64,000 nucleotides of DNA from Tritonibacter scottomollicae (GCF_003003215.1 NZ_PVUF01000012.1:62001-126000), one strand, 5' to 3'; numbered from the stretch's first letter, positions 26,584 to 37,162 are shown. Program-made: numbers and translations. Notes: generated from the letters alone by a model not told the origin.

Positions 26584-28212
26584 ATGGGTTGGCTGGCGGA
26601 TGAAACGGGTCTGGAGCGGACGGCGGCAAACTATGTGCCACTGACGCCCTTGTCGCACCTGCAGCGCGCGGCGCATGTTTTTGCGCAGGACACGGCTGTG
26701 ATCTATGGTGGGGTTCGACATAGCTACAGCGCGTATTACGACAGATGCACCCGACTGGCCGCAGCGTTGGCTGGCATGGGGGTGAAGCCGGGCGATGTGG
26801 TCGCGACATTGCTGCCCAACATCCCGGCGCAAGCAGAGGCGCATTTCGGCGTGCCCGCCTGCGGTGCGGTTCTGAACACCATAAACATCCGGCTCGATGT
26901 GGACACGGTCGCCTATATCTTTGACCACGGTGGCGCAAAGGTGGCTCTGGTCGACAGCGAGGTTCTGGCGCTCGCAGAGGCAGCCAAGGCGCAGATGGAG
27001 GGAGACGGCCCGATCCTGATCGAAGTGCCCGATGCCGAAGCGCGGATCAGCGCCAGCGGACGCCATGTGACCTATGAAGATCTGCTGGCAGAGGCCCCGC
27101 CTGCGTTCGACTGGATCATGCCCGAAGACGAGTGGGAGAGCCTTGCCCTCAATTACACCTCCGGCACCACCGGGCGGCCCAAAGGCGTCGTCTGTCACCA
27201 CCGCGGCGCCTATCTGATGACCATGGGCACGGTGATCTCGTGGCGGCTGCAGATGCGGCCCGTCTATCTGACCATCGTGCCGCTGTTTCACTGCAACGGT
27301 TGGAATCACACCTGGATGATGCCGGTGCTGGGCGGCACGGTGGTCTGCTGCCGCAATATCACGGCGGCTGCGATCTATGACGCCATCGCCGATGAGGGCG
27401 TCAGCCATTTTGGTGGCGCGCCCATTGTTCTGAACATGCTCGTCAATGCCAAACCGCAGGACCGGCGCGCCTTTGATCATACGGTGGAGGTCTTCACCGC
27501 AGGCGCGCCCCCAGCTCCCGCCACCCTGACAAAAATAGAGGCGCTCGGCTTTCACGTCACGCAGGTCTACGGGCTGACCGAAACCTATGGTCATGTCACC
27601 GAATGCCTGTGGAAAGGGGCGGAGTGGAACATGCTCGACACCACAGGGCGCGCCGCCGTCAAGGCACGACAGGGTGTTGCCTTTCCGATGATGGAGGAGG
27701 TGACGGTTCTTGACGACAGCCTTGCACAGGTTGCCAAGGACGGAACGGCGCAGGGTGAAATCGTGATGCGCGGCAACTCGGTCATGAAAGGATATCTGAA
27801 GAACCCGGAGGCCACCGCAGAGGCCTTTGCCGGGGGGTATTTCCACTCGGGCGACATCGCGGTCCAACATCCCGATGGCTATATTCAGATCGCCGACCGC
27901 GCCAAGGACATCATCATCTCTGGGGGCGAAAATATCTCTTCGGTCGAGATCGAGGGCGTCCTGATGGCGCATCCGGATGTGAACCTGGCCGCCGTGGTCG
28001 CCAAGCCGGACGAGAAATGGGGCGAGGTTCCCTGCGCCTTTGTGGAATTGAAGGATGGCGCGACGGTGGATGAGGCCGGATTGATCGACTTTGTGCGACG
28101 CACGCTTGCGGGGTTCAAGGCCCCCAAGGCGGTGATTTTCGAAGAGCTGCCCAAGACCTCCACCGGCAAGATCCAGAAGTTCGAACTGCGCAAGCGCTTC
28201 AAGACCTTCTGA
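26584..28212 (+). CDS. Acyl-CoA synthetase (AMP-forming; DmdB-like)
   Basis: A 542-residue acyl-adenylate-forming enzyme: YTSGTTGRPKGVV (about residues 190-202, P-loop A3 motif), YGLTETYG (A5), HSGDIAVQHPDGYIQIADRAKDII (A7/A8) and the C-terminal catalytic lysine in PKTSTGKIQKFELR. It activates a carboxylic acid with ATP and CoA. Length and motifs resemble DmdB (methylthiopropanoyl-CoA ligase) and medium-chain ligases; the substrate is inferred only. A strong AGGAGGAGG ribosome site precedes the ATG at 26584. Confidence 0.92.
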   Translation: MGWLADETGLERTAANYVPLTPLSHLQRAAHVFAQDTAVIYGGVRHSYSAYYDRCTRLAAALAGMGVKPGDVVATLLPNIPAQAEAHFGVPACGAVLNTINIRLDVDTVAYIFDHGGAKVALVDSEVLALAEAAKAQMEGDGPILIEVPDAEARISASGRHVTYEDLLAEAPPAFDWIMPEDEWESLALNYTSGTTGRPKGVVCHHRGAYLMTMGTVISWRLQMRPVYLTIVPLFHCNGWNHTWMMPVLGGTVVCCRNITAAAIYDAIADEGVSHFGGAPIVLNMLVNAKPQDRRAFDHTVEVFTAGAPPAPATLTKIEALGFHVTQVYGLTETYGHVTECLWKGAEWNMLDTTGRAAVKARQGVAFPMMEEVTVLDDSLAQVAKDGTAQGEIVMRGNSVMKGYLKNPEATAEAFAGGYFHSGDIAVQHPDGYIQIADRAKDIIISGGENISSVEIEGVLMAHPDVNLAAVVAKPDEKWGEVPCAFVELKDGATVDEAGLIDFVRRTLAGFKAPKAVIFEELPKTSTGKIQKFELRKRFKTF

Positions 28213-28326
28213 CATCAGGGAAAAAAGATCCACAAGCCGGGGGTTTCGGTGGCAAAGCGGTTTGCTGCCGACATCCCTTGCATGCTAAAACAACCATAGA
28301 ACAACAGGAGCAGGCATACCCGGTTC

Positions 28327-29337
28327 ATGACGGTACTCCGTGAATTTCAGCGGCTTGAGGCGGTCGGAATCTGGCGCCCGTCGCCAGAAGACCAGCGACG
28401 TGATGTGATCGTCTCGCTCGGGAACGCCACGCTCACCATCACCGACATGCGGGACCGCCCGCTGGCGCATTGGTCTCTGGCTGCGGTGGAACGGGCCAAT
28501 CCCGGTGAATTTCCAGCGCTCTACCATCCCGATGGCGATCCCGGCGAAACGCTTGAGTTGGCCGAGGATGAAAGCACCATGCGCGAGGCCATCGAAACCG
28601 TGCAAAATGCAATCAGCCGCGCCCGCCCTCGCCCCGGTCGGCTGCGCGTCTTTGGTGGCATCGGCGTGGTGGCCTGTGCGTTGGCCCTTTTGGCTTTTGG
28701 CCTGCCTCAGACCATGCGGACACAGACGCTGGCCGCAGTGTCCGAGGTCCACCGAAAGGCAATTGGTCAGGCACTTTTGGGGCGGATCGAACGGGTCTCC
28801 GGCCAAGCCTGCTCCACCCCCGAAGCCGATCCGATCCTGAAGAAACTCGCGGAACGCACCGGTGTACGCCGGGTTGCCGTACTGCGTTCCGGCATTGCAG
28901 AAAGTCTGACCCTGCCGGGGGGAATCGTGTTGATGCACCGATCCTATTTCGAGGACTACGAGGATCCTGCCGTCGCAGCAGGCGCTGTTCTGGTTGAACA
29001 TGTGCGCGCCGATGAACGCGATCCAATGGCAGATATTCTTGATATTGGCGGCATCGGCGCCACCTTCCGCCTGCTGACCACCGGCGAAATCAGGCGCGAT
29101 ACGCTGGATCGTTATTCCGAAACCATGCTGTCCTCACCACGCCCAGATGTGGAGAGCGAAGCCCTTCTGGCCGAATTTGCCCGCGCTGCGATCCCCTCCA
29201 CGCCCTATGCCTATGCCCGTGATGTCACCGGCGAAAGCACCGTCAGCCTGATCGAGGCAGACCCGATGGCGGGACGTGAACTGGCGCCGGTTCTGAATGA
29301 TCGCGACTGGGTGCAGCTGCAGAATATCTGCGGCTGA
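28327..29337 (+). CDS. Membrane protein with a degenerate M48-like peptidase region
   Basis: A 336-residue protein with a hydrophilic N-terminal domain, one membrane helix at about residues 109-126 and a C-terminal domain. The segment LPGGIVLMHRSYFED (196-210) and the following VLVEHVRADE (221-230) align by pattern with the LPGG-x-V/I strand and the HExxH helix of M48 zinc peptidases, but the zinc motif is absent (EHVRA instead of HExxH). It is probably a non-catalytic relative. The start at 28327 is the first ATG after a GAGCAGG site. Confidence 0.65.
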   Translation: MTVLREFQRLEAVGIWRPSPEDQRRDVIVSLGNATLTITDMRDRPLAHWSLAAVERANPGEFPALYHPDGDPGETLELAEDESTMREAIETVQNAISRARPRPGRLRVFGGIGVVACALALLAFGLPQTMRTQTLAAVSEVHRKAIGQALLGRIERVSGQACSTPEADPILKKLAERTGVRRVAVLRSGIAESLTLPGGIVLMHRSYFEDYEDPAVAAGAVLVEHVRADERDPMADILDIGGIGATFRLLTTGEIRRDTLDRYSETMLSSPRPDVESEALLAEFARAAIPSTPYAYARDVTGESTVSLIEADPMAGRELAPVLNDRDWVQLQNICG

Positions 29338-29398
29338 TCCAGCGGACTAAGCAGGCCCTCTGCACCTACGCGAACAAAAGAGACCGGGTAAATTGAAA

Positions 29399-29420
29399 AG
29401 GCCGGGCAATCGCCCGGCCT
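29399..29420 (-). terminator. Rho-independent terminator, mainly for the leftward SPOR gene
   Basis: Perfect 9-bp stem AGGCCGGGC / GCCCGGCCT with an AATC loop. On the minus strand it is followed by TTTTCAATTT. It lies 60 bases after the convergent membrane-protein gene and 48 bases after the stop of the leftward gene. Confidence 0.85.
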
Positions 29421-29467
29421 CTCATCTCACTCTCGGTCCCTCATCTCACCGTCACACGACCAAACAG

Positions 29468-30706
29468 CTACTTGCTGAGCCGTGCACCGCTGAACCCGGC
29501 GGCCCGGATGCGCTGCAGCGCTTGTTCGGCGCCGGCAGTGAATGGGCCAGACAGCACCACCTTGAGCGTCTGCCCATTGCGCGTCACAGAGCCCAGCCGC
29601 ATCTTCAGTCCAGTTGCCGCCGCAAGGTCACGCGCCACCGCGCGGGCCTGCGCCGGATCCGCCAGCGTCGCGGCGCGAATGTACCGTGGCGCCGCTTGGA
29701 CCGAAGATGTGTCGGGCAGCACCGCGTCAGGCGCAGAGCGCGTGGACAACCGCGTCACCACAGCCCCACCGCGACGCGGCGGCACGATCCCGTATTTCGC
29801 CTTCGCATCCCACAGCACGAATGGGGTCTTGTTCAGCGCCCGTTCGACCGGGCGGCGCGGCAGGCTGTCGCTCCAGACCTGCGCCATCTGTGCATCACCT
29901 TGCGGCGTGCGCACGCCACGCAGGCGGTTCATGCGATTGTCGGCCCGGTCCGCAGGTGCGTAGCCTTCAGGGACAACCGCACGATCACTCAAGACCGTTG
30001 GTCGGATGGTCTGTTCCGCACGATGAATATTCAGGCGATCATCTTCCCAGGCCACGCGATAGCCCTCGGGCACCTGCAGATCCTCGCTCTTGCGCCGCTC
30101 CAGGTAAACATGCACGGGCAGAATGCGGGTATTGGGCGTGATCTGAGCCAAGGGGTTATCGGACGTGCGCACGCGCGCAGCGGCAACCGGTACCGTTGTC
30201 GGCGCAACCGGGGCCGGAGCTGCAGCGACCGGCTGCGGCGCGCGTCGCACAGGACGCGCTGGAGCAAGAGTGGCCTCTGCCTGACCGGCTGAGGTCATCT
30301 CGGGTGTGCGTTGGGGTTTGACAGCGGCAACCGGGGGATTACGGACCGGTGTCGGGGTGGCCGTGCGGACCGGCGCGGCCGCGCGGCTCTCCGCTTCGGG
30401 TGCAAGTGTGATGATGTCCGGCTGCGGCCCTGCAGGTTTCTGGCTCGACGTGCCCGCGACCTTGGTCGGCTCCGCCCCGCAGAGCTGCTGACGTGCCCGG
30501 TTTACCCGCGGGATCCAGGCAATATTGCCGTCGACTCCGGCGCGAATGAAGATACAGCCCCGGCTGTCGACATATTGCCGCCCCTGATAGCTTGCCGGGG
30601 GGAACTCCGCAGGCTCGGCGGTGCGTGACGAAATTTGCGCTTCGACACCGCCTGTAAACCCACCTGCCAAGATGATGGACACTGCCGTAACTATAGTGAT
30701 TTTCAT
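29468..30706 (-). CDS. SPOR domain-containing secreted protein
   Basis: A 412-residue protein. A signal peptide (MKITIVTAVSIILAGG, cleavage near GVEA) is followed by a conserved region with two cysteines (RGCIF, QQLC), a long Pro/Ala-rich linker at about residues 95-180 and, at about 340-412, a SPOR-like domain (YIRAATLADPAQARAVARDL ... VVLSGPF). SPOR domains bind denuded peptidoglycan at division sites, so the protein is likely periplasmic and cell-wall associated. The ATG at 30706 is chosen for its signal peptide. Confidence 0.85.
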   Translation of the reverse strand: MKITIVTAVSIILAGGFTGGVEAQISSRTAEPAEFPPASYQGRQYVDSRGCIFIRAGVDGNIAWIPRVNRARQQLCGAEPTKVAGTSSQKPAGPQPDIITLAPEAESRAAAPVRTATPTPVRNPPVAAVKPQRTPEMTSAGQAEATLAPARPVRRAPQPVAAAPAPVAPTTVPVAAARVRTSDNPLAQITPNTRILPVHVYLERRKSEDLQVPEGYRVAWEDDRLNIHRAEQTIRPTVLSDRAVVPEGYAPADRADNRMNRLRGVRTPQGDAQMAQVWSDSLPRRPVERALNKTPFVLWDAKAKYGIVPPRRGGAVVTRLSTRSAPDAVLPDTSSVQAAPRYIRAATLADPAQARAVARDLAAATGLKMRLGSVTRNGQTLKVVLSGPFTAGAEQALQRIRAAGFSGARLSK

Positions 30707-30889
30707 GGCCCCACCCCACAACATATGGGCCCAAGATGACTGAGTTTCCGGTGTGAGTAAAGGTAATGCCCGCAACAATATCGGGTGTTTCGGCCAATCG
30801 TCGCCAGATTGTCGCCGCTCAGCCCAACGTGAGGGGCGAAACGGCTCTTTGCATGATGTGACAGCATTGCTGCCGGGCGATGTGCAGGT

Positions 30890-31522
30890 TTACTTGGTGC
30901 CGAACATGCGGTCGCCAGCGTCGCCGAGACCGGGCATGATATAGCCCTTTTCATTCAAGCCACGATCCAGCGATGCTGTGATGATTTTGACATCCGGATG
31001 CGCCTCTTTCATGCGCGCCACCCCTTCGGGCGAGGCCAGCAGGCACAGGAAACGGATATTGTTGGCACCTGCCTCCTTCAGCAGGTCGATCGCCGCCACC
31101 GAGGAGTTGCCGGTCGCCAGCATCGGATCCACCGCAATCACCATCCGGTCGGAGATCTGCTGCGGCACCTTGAAGTAGTATTGCACCGGCTGCATCGTCT
31201 CTTCATCGCGGTACATGCCGACAAAGCCGACACGCGCCGACGGCACCAGCTCCAGCACACCGTCTAGCATGCCGTTGCCTGCGCGCAGGATCGACACCAG
31301 TGCCAGCTTCTTGCCCGCGAGGATCGGTGCTTCCATATCCTCCATCGGGGTTTCAATGGTGGTGGTGGTCAGCGGCAGCTCGCGGGTGACCTCATAGGCC
31401 AGGAGCTGGGTCAACTCGCGCAAGAGCTGGCGGAATTCCGAGGTGGACGTGGCCTTGTCACGCATGATCGTCAGCTTGTGCTGCACCAGCGGGTGGTCAA
31501 CAACTGTCAGGTGGTCACTCAT
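30890..31522 (-). CDS. upp: Uracil phosphoribosyltransferase
   Basis: A 210-residue enzyme that converts uracil and PRPP to UMP for pyrimidine salvage. The PRPP-binding loop DPMLATGNS (about residues 131-139) and the uracil-binding [17 protein letters not shown] at the C-terminus are present. The ATG at 31522 gives the normal family length. It lies 87 bases downstream of deoB on the same strand and probably belongs to the salvage cluster. Confidence 0.96.
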   Translation of the reverse strand: MSDHLTVVDHPLVQHKLTIMRDKATSTSEFRQLLRELTQLLAYEVTRELPLTTTTIETPMEDMEAPILAGKKLALVSILRAGNGMLDGVLELVPSARVGFVGMYRDEETMQPVQYYFKVPQQISDRMVIAVDPMLATGNSSVAAIDLLKEAGANNIRFLCLLASPEGVARMKEAHPDVKIITASLDRGLNEKGYIMPGLGDAGDRMFGTK

Positions 31523-31608
31523 CAGGCACACTCCATTTTGCTTTTCGCTGTCTTAAAACAGCGTGATTGTGAACAAAAGCGCTTTTGCCGCGCATGGCAG
31601 CACGGCAG

Positions 31609-32823
31609 TTACAGAAACGACCGCCCCGGCCCCTGCGCGGCCACGCCGAGATGCGCCGCGACCGAGGCCGCCACATCCGCAAACCGCACCGAACCGATCG
31701 AGCCTGCGCCCGCGCCTGCGATCAGCACCGGCACTTGTTCGCGGGTGTGGTCCGTGCCCGGCCAGCTGGGGTCATTGCCGTGATCGGCGGTCAGGACCAT
31801 CAGATCCCCCGGGCGCAAGCCTTTGATGACGCGCGCGATCTCACCGTCGAACCACTCCAGCGCGCGGGCATAACCGGAGATGTCGCGGCGATGGCCATAA
31901 AGGCTGTCGAATTCGACAAAATTGGCAAATGTCAGGCTGCCGTCCTCGGCGCTCCGCACCGCTTCTGCCAGATGCCCCATCAGCTCGGCATCCGCGCCTT
32001 TCTTCAGCGTATCAATGCCTTGCATGGAGAAGATGTCACCGATCTTGCCGATCCCATGCACACGTCCGCCGCTCTGCTGCACCCAATCGGTGAGGATCGG
32101 CGCAGGCGGAATGATGGCATAGTCACGTCGGTTTGTGGTGCGGGTGAACCCCTCTTCCGGGCTGCCTACGAAGGGGCGTGCAATCACCCGCCCCACTTTC
32201 ATCGCATGCAGATACGGCGCCACATCACTGCAAAGCGCCAACAACCGGTCGAGGCCAAAGCTCTCCTCATGCGCGGCGATCTGGAACACGCTGTCGGCGG
32301 AGGTGTAGCAGATGGGCAGACCGCTCCGCATATGCTCCGCGCCCAGCTCGCCGATGATGGTAGTGCCGGAGGCATGACAATTGCCGAGAATACCCTCGGT
32401 GCCCGCCGCCTGCGCTACGTGAGCCACCAGTGCGGCATCAAACGCATCGCCCTGGTCCGGAAAATAGGTCCAGTCCCAGGGCACCGGCAGCCCGGCCAAT
32501 TCCCAATGCCCCGAAGGCGTATCCTTGCCCGCACTCACCTCCGAGGCCGCGCCCCAGAGCCCCTGCGGCGCAGCGTCCAACCCCGGCACCGGCTGCGATG
32601 ACGCCAGCCGCACCGCCGCCCCCAGCCCCAGCGCATCCAGCGTCGGCAGGCGCAACGGCCCGCTGCGGCCCTCCTCGGCCCGTCCTTCGGCGCAGGCTTG
32701 GGCAATATGGGCCAGCGTATTGGCGCCGAGGTCCGGCAGGTCCTTATTGAAATAACTCGACGCATCCGGCGCGCCGCCGATCCCCACGGAGTCCATTACC
32801 ACCAGAAAAGCACGCGCCATCAT
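31609..32823 (-). CDS. deoB: Phosphopentomutase
   Basis: A 404-residue enzyme of the alkaline-phosphatase superfamily that interconverts ribose/deoxyribose 1-phosphate and 5-phosphate. The metal motifs DSVGIGGAPDA at the N-terminus and DHGNDPSWPGTDHTREQVPVL near the C-terminus are clear. It overlaps deoA by four bases (ATGA), showing coupled translation. Confidence 0.96.
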   Translation of the reverse strand: MMARAFLVVMDSVGIGGAPDASSYFNKDLPDLGANTLAHIAQACAEGRAEEGRSGPLRLPTLDALGLGAAVRLASSQPVPGLDAAPQGLWGAASEVSAGKDTPSGHWELAGLPVPWDWTYFPDQGDAFDAALVAHVAQAAGTEGILGNCHASGTTIIGELGAEHMRSGLPICYTSADSVFQIAAHEESFGLDRLLALCSDVAPYLHAMKVGRVIARPFVGSPEEGFTRTTNRRDYAIIPPAPILTDWVQQSGGRVHGIGKIGDIFSMQGIDTLKKGADAELMGHLAEAVRSAEDGSLTFANFVEFDSLYGHRRDISGYARALEWFDGEIARVIKGLRPGDLMVLTADHGNDPSWPGTDHTREQVPVLIAGAGAGSIGSVRFADVAASVAAHLGVAAQGPGRSFL

Positions 32824-34124
32824 GTGATCCTTTCATGCACCAGCGGCGGCAACTCGGGGGCAGCGGGCGCTATGCTCACCGCCGCCCGCAAGGCCGACGT
32901 CGCCTCTTCCGCGGCGTCCATGTGGGCGGCATGCACCCGCGCGATCACATCGCCTCGGGTCAGGTTTGCCCCCAGCGGCACAAGATCAGAAATCCCCACC
33001 GCCGGGTCCACCCTGTCGCTCTCCACCATGCGCCCGCCGCCCAGCCGCACCACCGCAAGGCCAAGCGCCTCGCCGTTGATTGCGGCAACATGGCCGGCAC
33101 TCTCGGCTGTCACCTCAAGGATCACCGGCGCTTTGGGCAGGATCGTCTCCCAGCTCTCGGCAAAGCCCATCGGCCCGCCCTGTGCCGCAACCATGCGGGC
33201 AAAGCGGTCCGCAGCCCGGCCATCCGCCAGAACGGCTGCAATCTCCGCCTCGCCATCTGCAATACTCTCCGCCAGCCCCGCCTGAACCAGCAGCCCGCCG
33301 CCCAAGGCCACTGTGATGTCGAGGATTGGCCCTGCCGCCTGCCCCGTCAGCGCCCGCATCACCTCAGCGACTTCCAACGCATTGCCCAATGCGGGCACCA
33401 GCGGCTGGTTCATATCAGTGATCAGCGCCTGTGTCGGGCAGCCGGCGGCATTGGCCGTCTCCACCAGCGAAGTTGCCAGCGCGCAAGCCTCCTCCAACGT
33501 TTTCATAAACGCGCCGGAGCCGATCTTCACGTCCAGCACCAGGGCCTGCGGGCTGGCCGCCAGTTTCTTCGACAGAATCGAGGCGGTGATCAGGTCGAGG
33601 CTTTCGACCGTCGCGGTCACATCCCGCACCGCGTAAAGCCGCTTGTCCGCCGGTGCGATCCGCGCAGTGGCGCCCACGACGGCACAGCCCACGTCGCCCA
33701 CGATGCTGCTCAGCTGGTCCTGCGACACCTGCGTGCTAAGGCCGGGAATGGCCTCCAGCTTGTCCAGCGTGCCGCCGGTATGGCCCAGCCCGCGCCCGGA
33801 GATCATCGGCACATAGGCGCCGCATTCCGCCAGCGCCGGCGCCAGCAGCAGCGAGACACAATCGCCCACGCCGCCAGTGGAATGCTTGTCCACCACCGGC
33901 CCCGGCAGATCCCAGGTCAGCACGTCGCCGCTGTCCCGCATCGCCAGCGTCAGGGCGCTACGCGCTGCAGGCGGCAAGCCGTTGAGACAGACCGCCATGG
34001 CAAAGGCACCGGCCTGCGCATCAGAGACCTCGCCACCAGCCAGCCCTTGGGCAAACCACGTCAGGTCCTCGGCGGACGGCACCTGCTTTTGTCGCAACTT
34101 CGCAATGACCGCACGCGCATCCAT
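32820..34124 (-). CDS. deoA: Thymidine phosphorylase
   Basis: A 434-residue enzyme that splits thymidine to thymine and deoxyribose 1-phosphate. It shows DKHSTGGVGDCVSLLLAP (about residues 80-97, phosphate-binding), GRGLGHTGGTLDKLEAIPG and ILSKKLAASPQALVLDVK, all typical of the family. The ATG at 34124 gives the standard N-terminus. It lies four bases after cdd and overlaps deoB. Confidence 0.96.
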   Translation of the reverse strand: MDARAVIAKLRQKQVPSAEDLTWFAQGLAGGEVSDAQAGAFAMAVCLNGLPPAARSALTLAMRDSGDVLTWDLPGPVVDKHSTGGVGDCVSLLLAPALAECGAYVPMISGRGLGHTGGTLDKLEAIPGLSTQVSQDQLSSIVGDVGCAVVGATARIAPADKRLYAVRDVTATVESLDLITASILSKKLAASPQALVLDVKIGSGAFMKTLEEACALATSLVETANAAGCPTQALITDMNQPLVPALGNALEVAEVMRALTGQAAGPILDITVALGGGLLVQAGLAESIADGEAEIAAVLADGRAADRFARMVAAQGGPMGFAESWETILPKAPVILEVTAESAGHVAAINGEALGLAVVRLGGGRMVESDRVDPAVGISDLVPLGANLTRGDVIARVHAAHMDAAEEATSALRAAVSIAPAAPELPPLVHERIT

Positions 34125-34128
34125 GATG

Positions 34129-34548
34129 TCAGCTCCGCTCCATGTGGCCCGCGTCAAAGGCACCGGGCAGAAGATCGCCGATAGTGGTCTTCATCTCGAC
34201 CCCATCCGTGGTTGCCAGGGTCACGGAGACATCCGCCGCCCCGAATTCCTTCAGCTTCTGACGGCAGCCACCACAGGGCGGGACCGGGCTCGGGCAATCT
34301 GCAATCACGTAGACCTCCGCCAGTTCGGTCTCACCAGAAGCGACCATTGCGGCAATGGCGCCCGCTTCCGCGCAGGTGCCCTCGGGATAGGCGACATTCT
34401 CGACATTGCAGCCGACATAAACGCTGCCGGAGGCCGCCCGGATGGCCGCGCCCACCTTGAAGTTGGAATAGGGCGCATGGGCGTTTTCACGCACGGCGGC
34501 GGCCGGAGCGCGCAGCGACGGGCCGGAGGGTGCATCAGATGCGGGCAT
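34129..34548 (-). CDS. cdd: Cytidine deaminase
   Basis: A 139-residue zinc enzyme that converts (deoxy)cytidine to (deoxy)uridine. Zinc ligands and the catalytic glutamate are in TCAEAGAI (C-x-E) and PCGGCRQ (PCxxC). NAHAPYSNFKVGAA matches the family N-terminus. It is the first gene of the leftward salvage operon cdd-deoA-deoB(-upp). Confidence 0.95.
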   Translation of the reverse strand: MPASDAPSGPSLRAPAAAVRENAHAPYSNFKVGAAIRAASGSVYVGCNVENVAYPEGTCAEAGAIAAMVASGETELAEVYVIADCPSPVPPCGGCRQKLKEFGAADVSVTLATTDGVEMKTTIGDLLPGAFDAGHMERS

Positions 34549-34858
34549 GGGGGTACTCCATCCTGAGCCCCCGGCGCGGCATCCGCATGGGATCCAAAGC
34601 CGGTTGGGCCGTAGTGTTCCTGTTCACCGCCAGTCTTTGCCGGTTTTGATCGGATGGTCAAACGCGATCTCTGCGCCTGATGTGCGATCCACCCGGTTCT
34701 GCGGTTTGCTGAGGCCTGCCGTCCTGCGGCTTGTCTGGTGCGATGTGATGATGTCAGATGTGCATATTCCGCCGAGAGGAGATCGTACGACAAAACGCGG
34801 TTCCCCTCGATGAAAAAATAGTTTAACGCTAAACTATCACCATCAGGAGCGCTTATTC
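34549..34858. other. Divergent promoter region between cdd and maeB
   Basis: A 310-base gene-free gap. The maeB-proximal end carries an 8-bp palindrome at 34818-34837. The rest shows no recognised element. Confidence 0.5.
34818..34837 (+). promoter_or_regulatory. Palindromic operator candidate before maeB
   Basis: ATAGTTTA-ACGC-TAAACTAT is a perfect inverted repeat with 8-base arms and a 4-base spacer, 21 bases upstream of the maeB start. Its size and A/T-rich arms suit a dimeric winged-helix regulator such as a MarR, GntR or IclR protein. The regulator is unknown. Confidence 0.6.
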
Positions 34859-37138
34859 ATGCCCGACAAGACATCGGAATCCCTGCGCGACGCGGCCCTT
34901 CGTTACCACGAGTTCCCGCGCCCCGGTAAACTGGAAATCCGCGCCACAAAGCCGCTGGCCACCGGCAATGACCTCGCCCGCGCCTATTCGCCCGGCGTCG
35001 CCGAAGCCTGCCTCGAGATCAAGGAAGACGAGGTCAACGCCGCGCGCTTCACCGCCCGTGGCAATTTGGTTGCGGTGGTCTCCAATGGCTCCGCCGTGCT
35101 CGGCCTCGGCAATATCGGCGCGCTGGCCTCCAAGCCGGTGATGGAAGGCAAGGCGGTCCTGTTCAAGAACTTCGCCAATATCGACTGCTTCGATATCGAG
35201 GTGAACGAGAACGATCCGGAAAAGCTGGCCGATATCGTCTGCGCGCTGGAGCCGACCTTTGGTGCCATCAACCTTGAAGACATCAAGGCGCCGGATTGTT
35301 TCATCGTCGAAAAGCTCTGCCGTGAGCGGATGAACATCCCGGTCTTTCACGACGACCAGCATGGCACCGCCATCGTCGTCGGCGCTGCGGCCACCAACGC
35401 GCTGCACGTGGCGAACAAGGCCTTCGAGGACATCAAGATTGTCTCCACCGGCGGTGGTGCGGCGGGGATTGCCTGCCTCAACATGTTGCTGAAACTGGGG
35501 GTGAAGCGCGAGAACATCTGGCTCTGCGACATCCACGGTCTGGTCTACGAGGGCCGCGAAGAGGACATGAACCCGCATAAGGCCGCCTTTGCGCAGGCCT
35601 CGGACAAGCGCAGCCTGGACGAGGTGATCGACGGCGCGGATCTGTTCCTCGGCCTCTCCGGCCCCAATGTGCTGAAGCCCGAGATGGTCGCCAAGATGGC
35701 GCGCCGTCCGATCATCTTTGCGCTGGCCAACCCGACGCCGGAAATCATGCCCGACGCGGCACGCAAGGTGGCCCCGGACGCGATCATCGCCACCGGGCGC
35801 AGCGATTTTCCCAATCAGGTCAACAACGTCCTGTGTTTCCCGTTCATCTTCCGCGGCGCGCTCGATGTCGGCGCGACGGAGATCAACGACGAAATGCAGA
35901 TCGCCTGCGTCGACGGCATCGCAGAGTTGGCGCGCACCACCACCTCGGCCGAGGCCGCTGCCGCCTATAAGGGCGAACAGCTGACGTTCGGCGCCGACTA
36001 CCTGATCCCGAAACCCTTCGACCCACGCCTGGTGGCTGTGGTTTCCTCTGCCGTGGCCAGCGCGGCCATGAAGAGCGGCGTGGCGAAACGTCCGATAGAC
36101 GACCTCGGGGCCTATCGCGCCAAGCTGAACCAGAGCGTGTTCAAATCCGCCCTCCTGATGAAGCCGGTGTTCGAGGCCGCCCGCGCCGCGGCCCGTCGCA
36201 TCGTCTTTGCCGAGGGCGAGGATGAACGGGTGCTGCGTGCGGCTCAGGAAATCCTGCGTGAAACCACCGAGACCCCGATCCTGATCGGTCGTCCCGAGGT
36301 GATCGAGAGCCGCGCCGAACGGCTGGGCCTGTCGATCCGCCCCGGTCAGGACGTGCAGATCGTGAACCCGGAAAACGACCCGCGCTACCGCGACTACTGG
36401 TCGAGCTATCACCGCATCATGGAGCGCCAGGGGGTCACGCCGGATCTCGCGAAGGCGATCCTGCGCACCAACACCACCGCCATCGGTGCCATCATGGTAC
36501 ATCGCGGCGAAGCGGACAGCCTGATCTGCGGCACCTTCGGCGAGTATCGCTGGCACCTGAACTACGTGCAACAGATCCTCGGCGGCGGCACCTATGCCCC
36601 CCATGGTGCGCTGTCGATGATGATCCTCGAAGATGGGCCCCTGTTCATCGCGGACACGCAGGTGCGCATTGAACCCACCCCGGAAGAAATTGCCGAGACC
36701 GTGATCGGCGCCGCCCGCCATGTGCGCCGCTTTGGCCTGACACCGCAGATTGCGCTGTGTTCACAAAGCCAGTTCGGCAACATTCCATGCGATACCGGAG
36801 CGCGTCTGCGCGCCGCACTGGAAATCCTCGACGACAAGCGCCGCGACTTTGTCTACGAGGGCGAGATGAACATCGACACCGCGCTCGACCCGGAGCTTCG
36901 CGAACGGATCTTCCCCAACTCCCGCCTTGAGGGAGCCGCGAATGTACTGGTCTTTGCCCATGCGGATGCCGCATCCGGCGTGCGCAACATCCTGAAGATG
37001 CGCTCCGGCGGGCTGGAGGTCGGTCCGATCCTGATGGGCATGGGTAACCGCGCTCATATCGTGTCGCCTTCGATCACCGCGCGCGGATTGCTGAACATGG
37101 CTGCCATCGCAGGCACGCCCGTAGCCCACTACGGCTGA
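34859..37138 (+). CDS. maeB: NADP-dependent malic enzyme with C-terminal phosphotransacetylase-like domain
   Basis: A 759-residue protein. The malic enzyme part (about 1-430) includes the [10 protein letters not shown] region, [18 protein letters not shown] and a nucleotide-binding [11 protein letters not shown]. The C-terminal part (about 435-759) resembles phosphate acetyltransferase but in MaeB acts in regulation rather than catalysis. It decarboxylates malate to pyruvate and makes NADPH, important for growth on organic acids and C2/C3 compounds. It is followed by a hairpin at 37163. Confidence 0.95.
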   Translation: MPDKTSESLRDAALRYHEFPRPGKLEIRATKPLATGNDLARAYSPGVAEACLEIKEDEVNAARFTARGNLVAVVSNGSAVLGLGNIGALASKPVMEGKAVLFKNFANIDCFDIEVNENDPEKLADIVCALEPTFGAINLEDIKAPDCFIVEKLCRERMNIPVFHDDQHGTAIVVGAAATNALHVANKAFEDIKIVSTGGGAAGIACLNMLLKLGVKRENIWLCDIHGLVYEGREEDMNPHKAAFAQASDKRSLDEVIDGADLFLGLSGPNVLKPEMVAKMARRPIIFALANPTPEIMPDAARKVAPDAIIATGRSDFPNQVNNVLCFPFIFRGALDVGATEINDEMQIACVDGIAELARTTTSAEAAAAYKGEQLTFGADYLIPKPFDPRLVAVVSSAVASAAMKSGVAKRPIDDLGAYRAKLNQSVFKSALLMKPVFEAARAAARRIVFAEGEDERVLRAAQEILRETTETPILIGRPEVIESRAERLGLSIRPGQDVQIVNPENDPRYRDYWSSYHRIMERQGVTPDLAKAILRTNTTAIGAIMVHRGEADSLICGTFGEYRWHLNYVQQILGGGTYAPHGALSMMILEDGPLFIADTQVRIEPTPEEIAETVIGAARHVRRFGLTPQIALCSQSQFGNIPCDTGARLRAALEILDDKRRDFVYEGEMNIDTALDPELRERIFPNSRLEGAANVLVFAHADAASGVRNILKMRSGGLEVGPILMGMGNRAHIVSPSITARGLLNMAAIAGTPVAHYG

Positions 37139-37162
37139 CGCCCAGCGCGCAAAGCAGACAGC

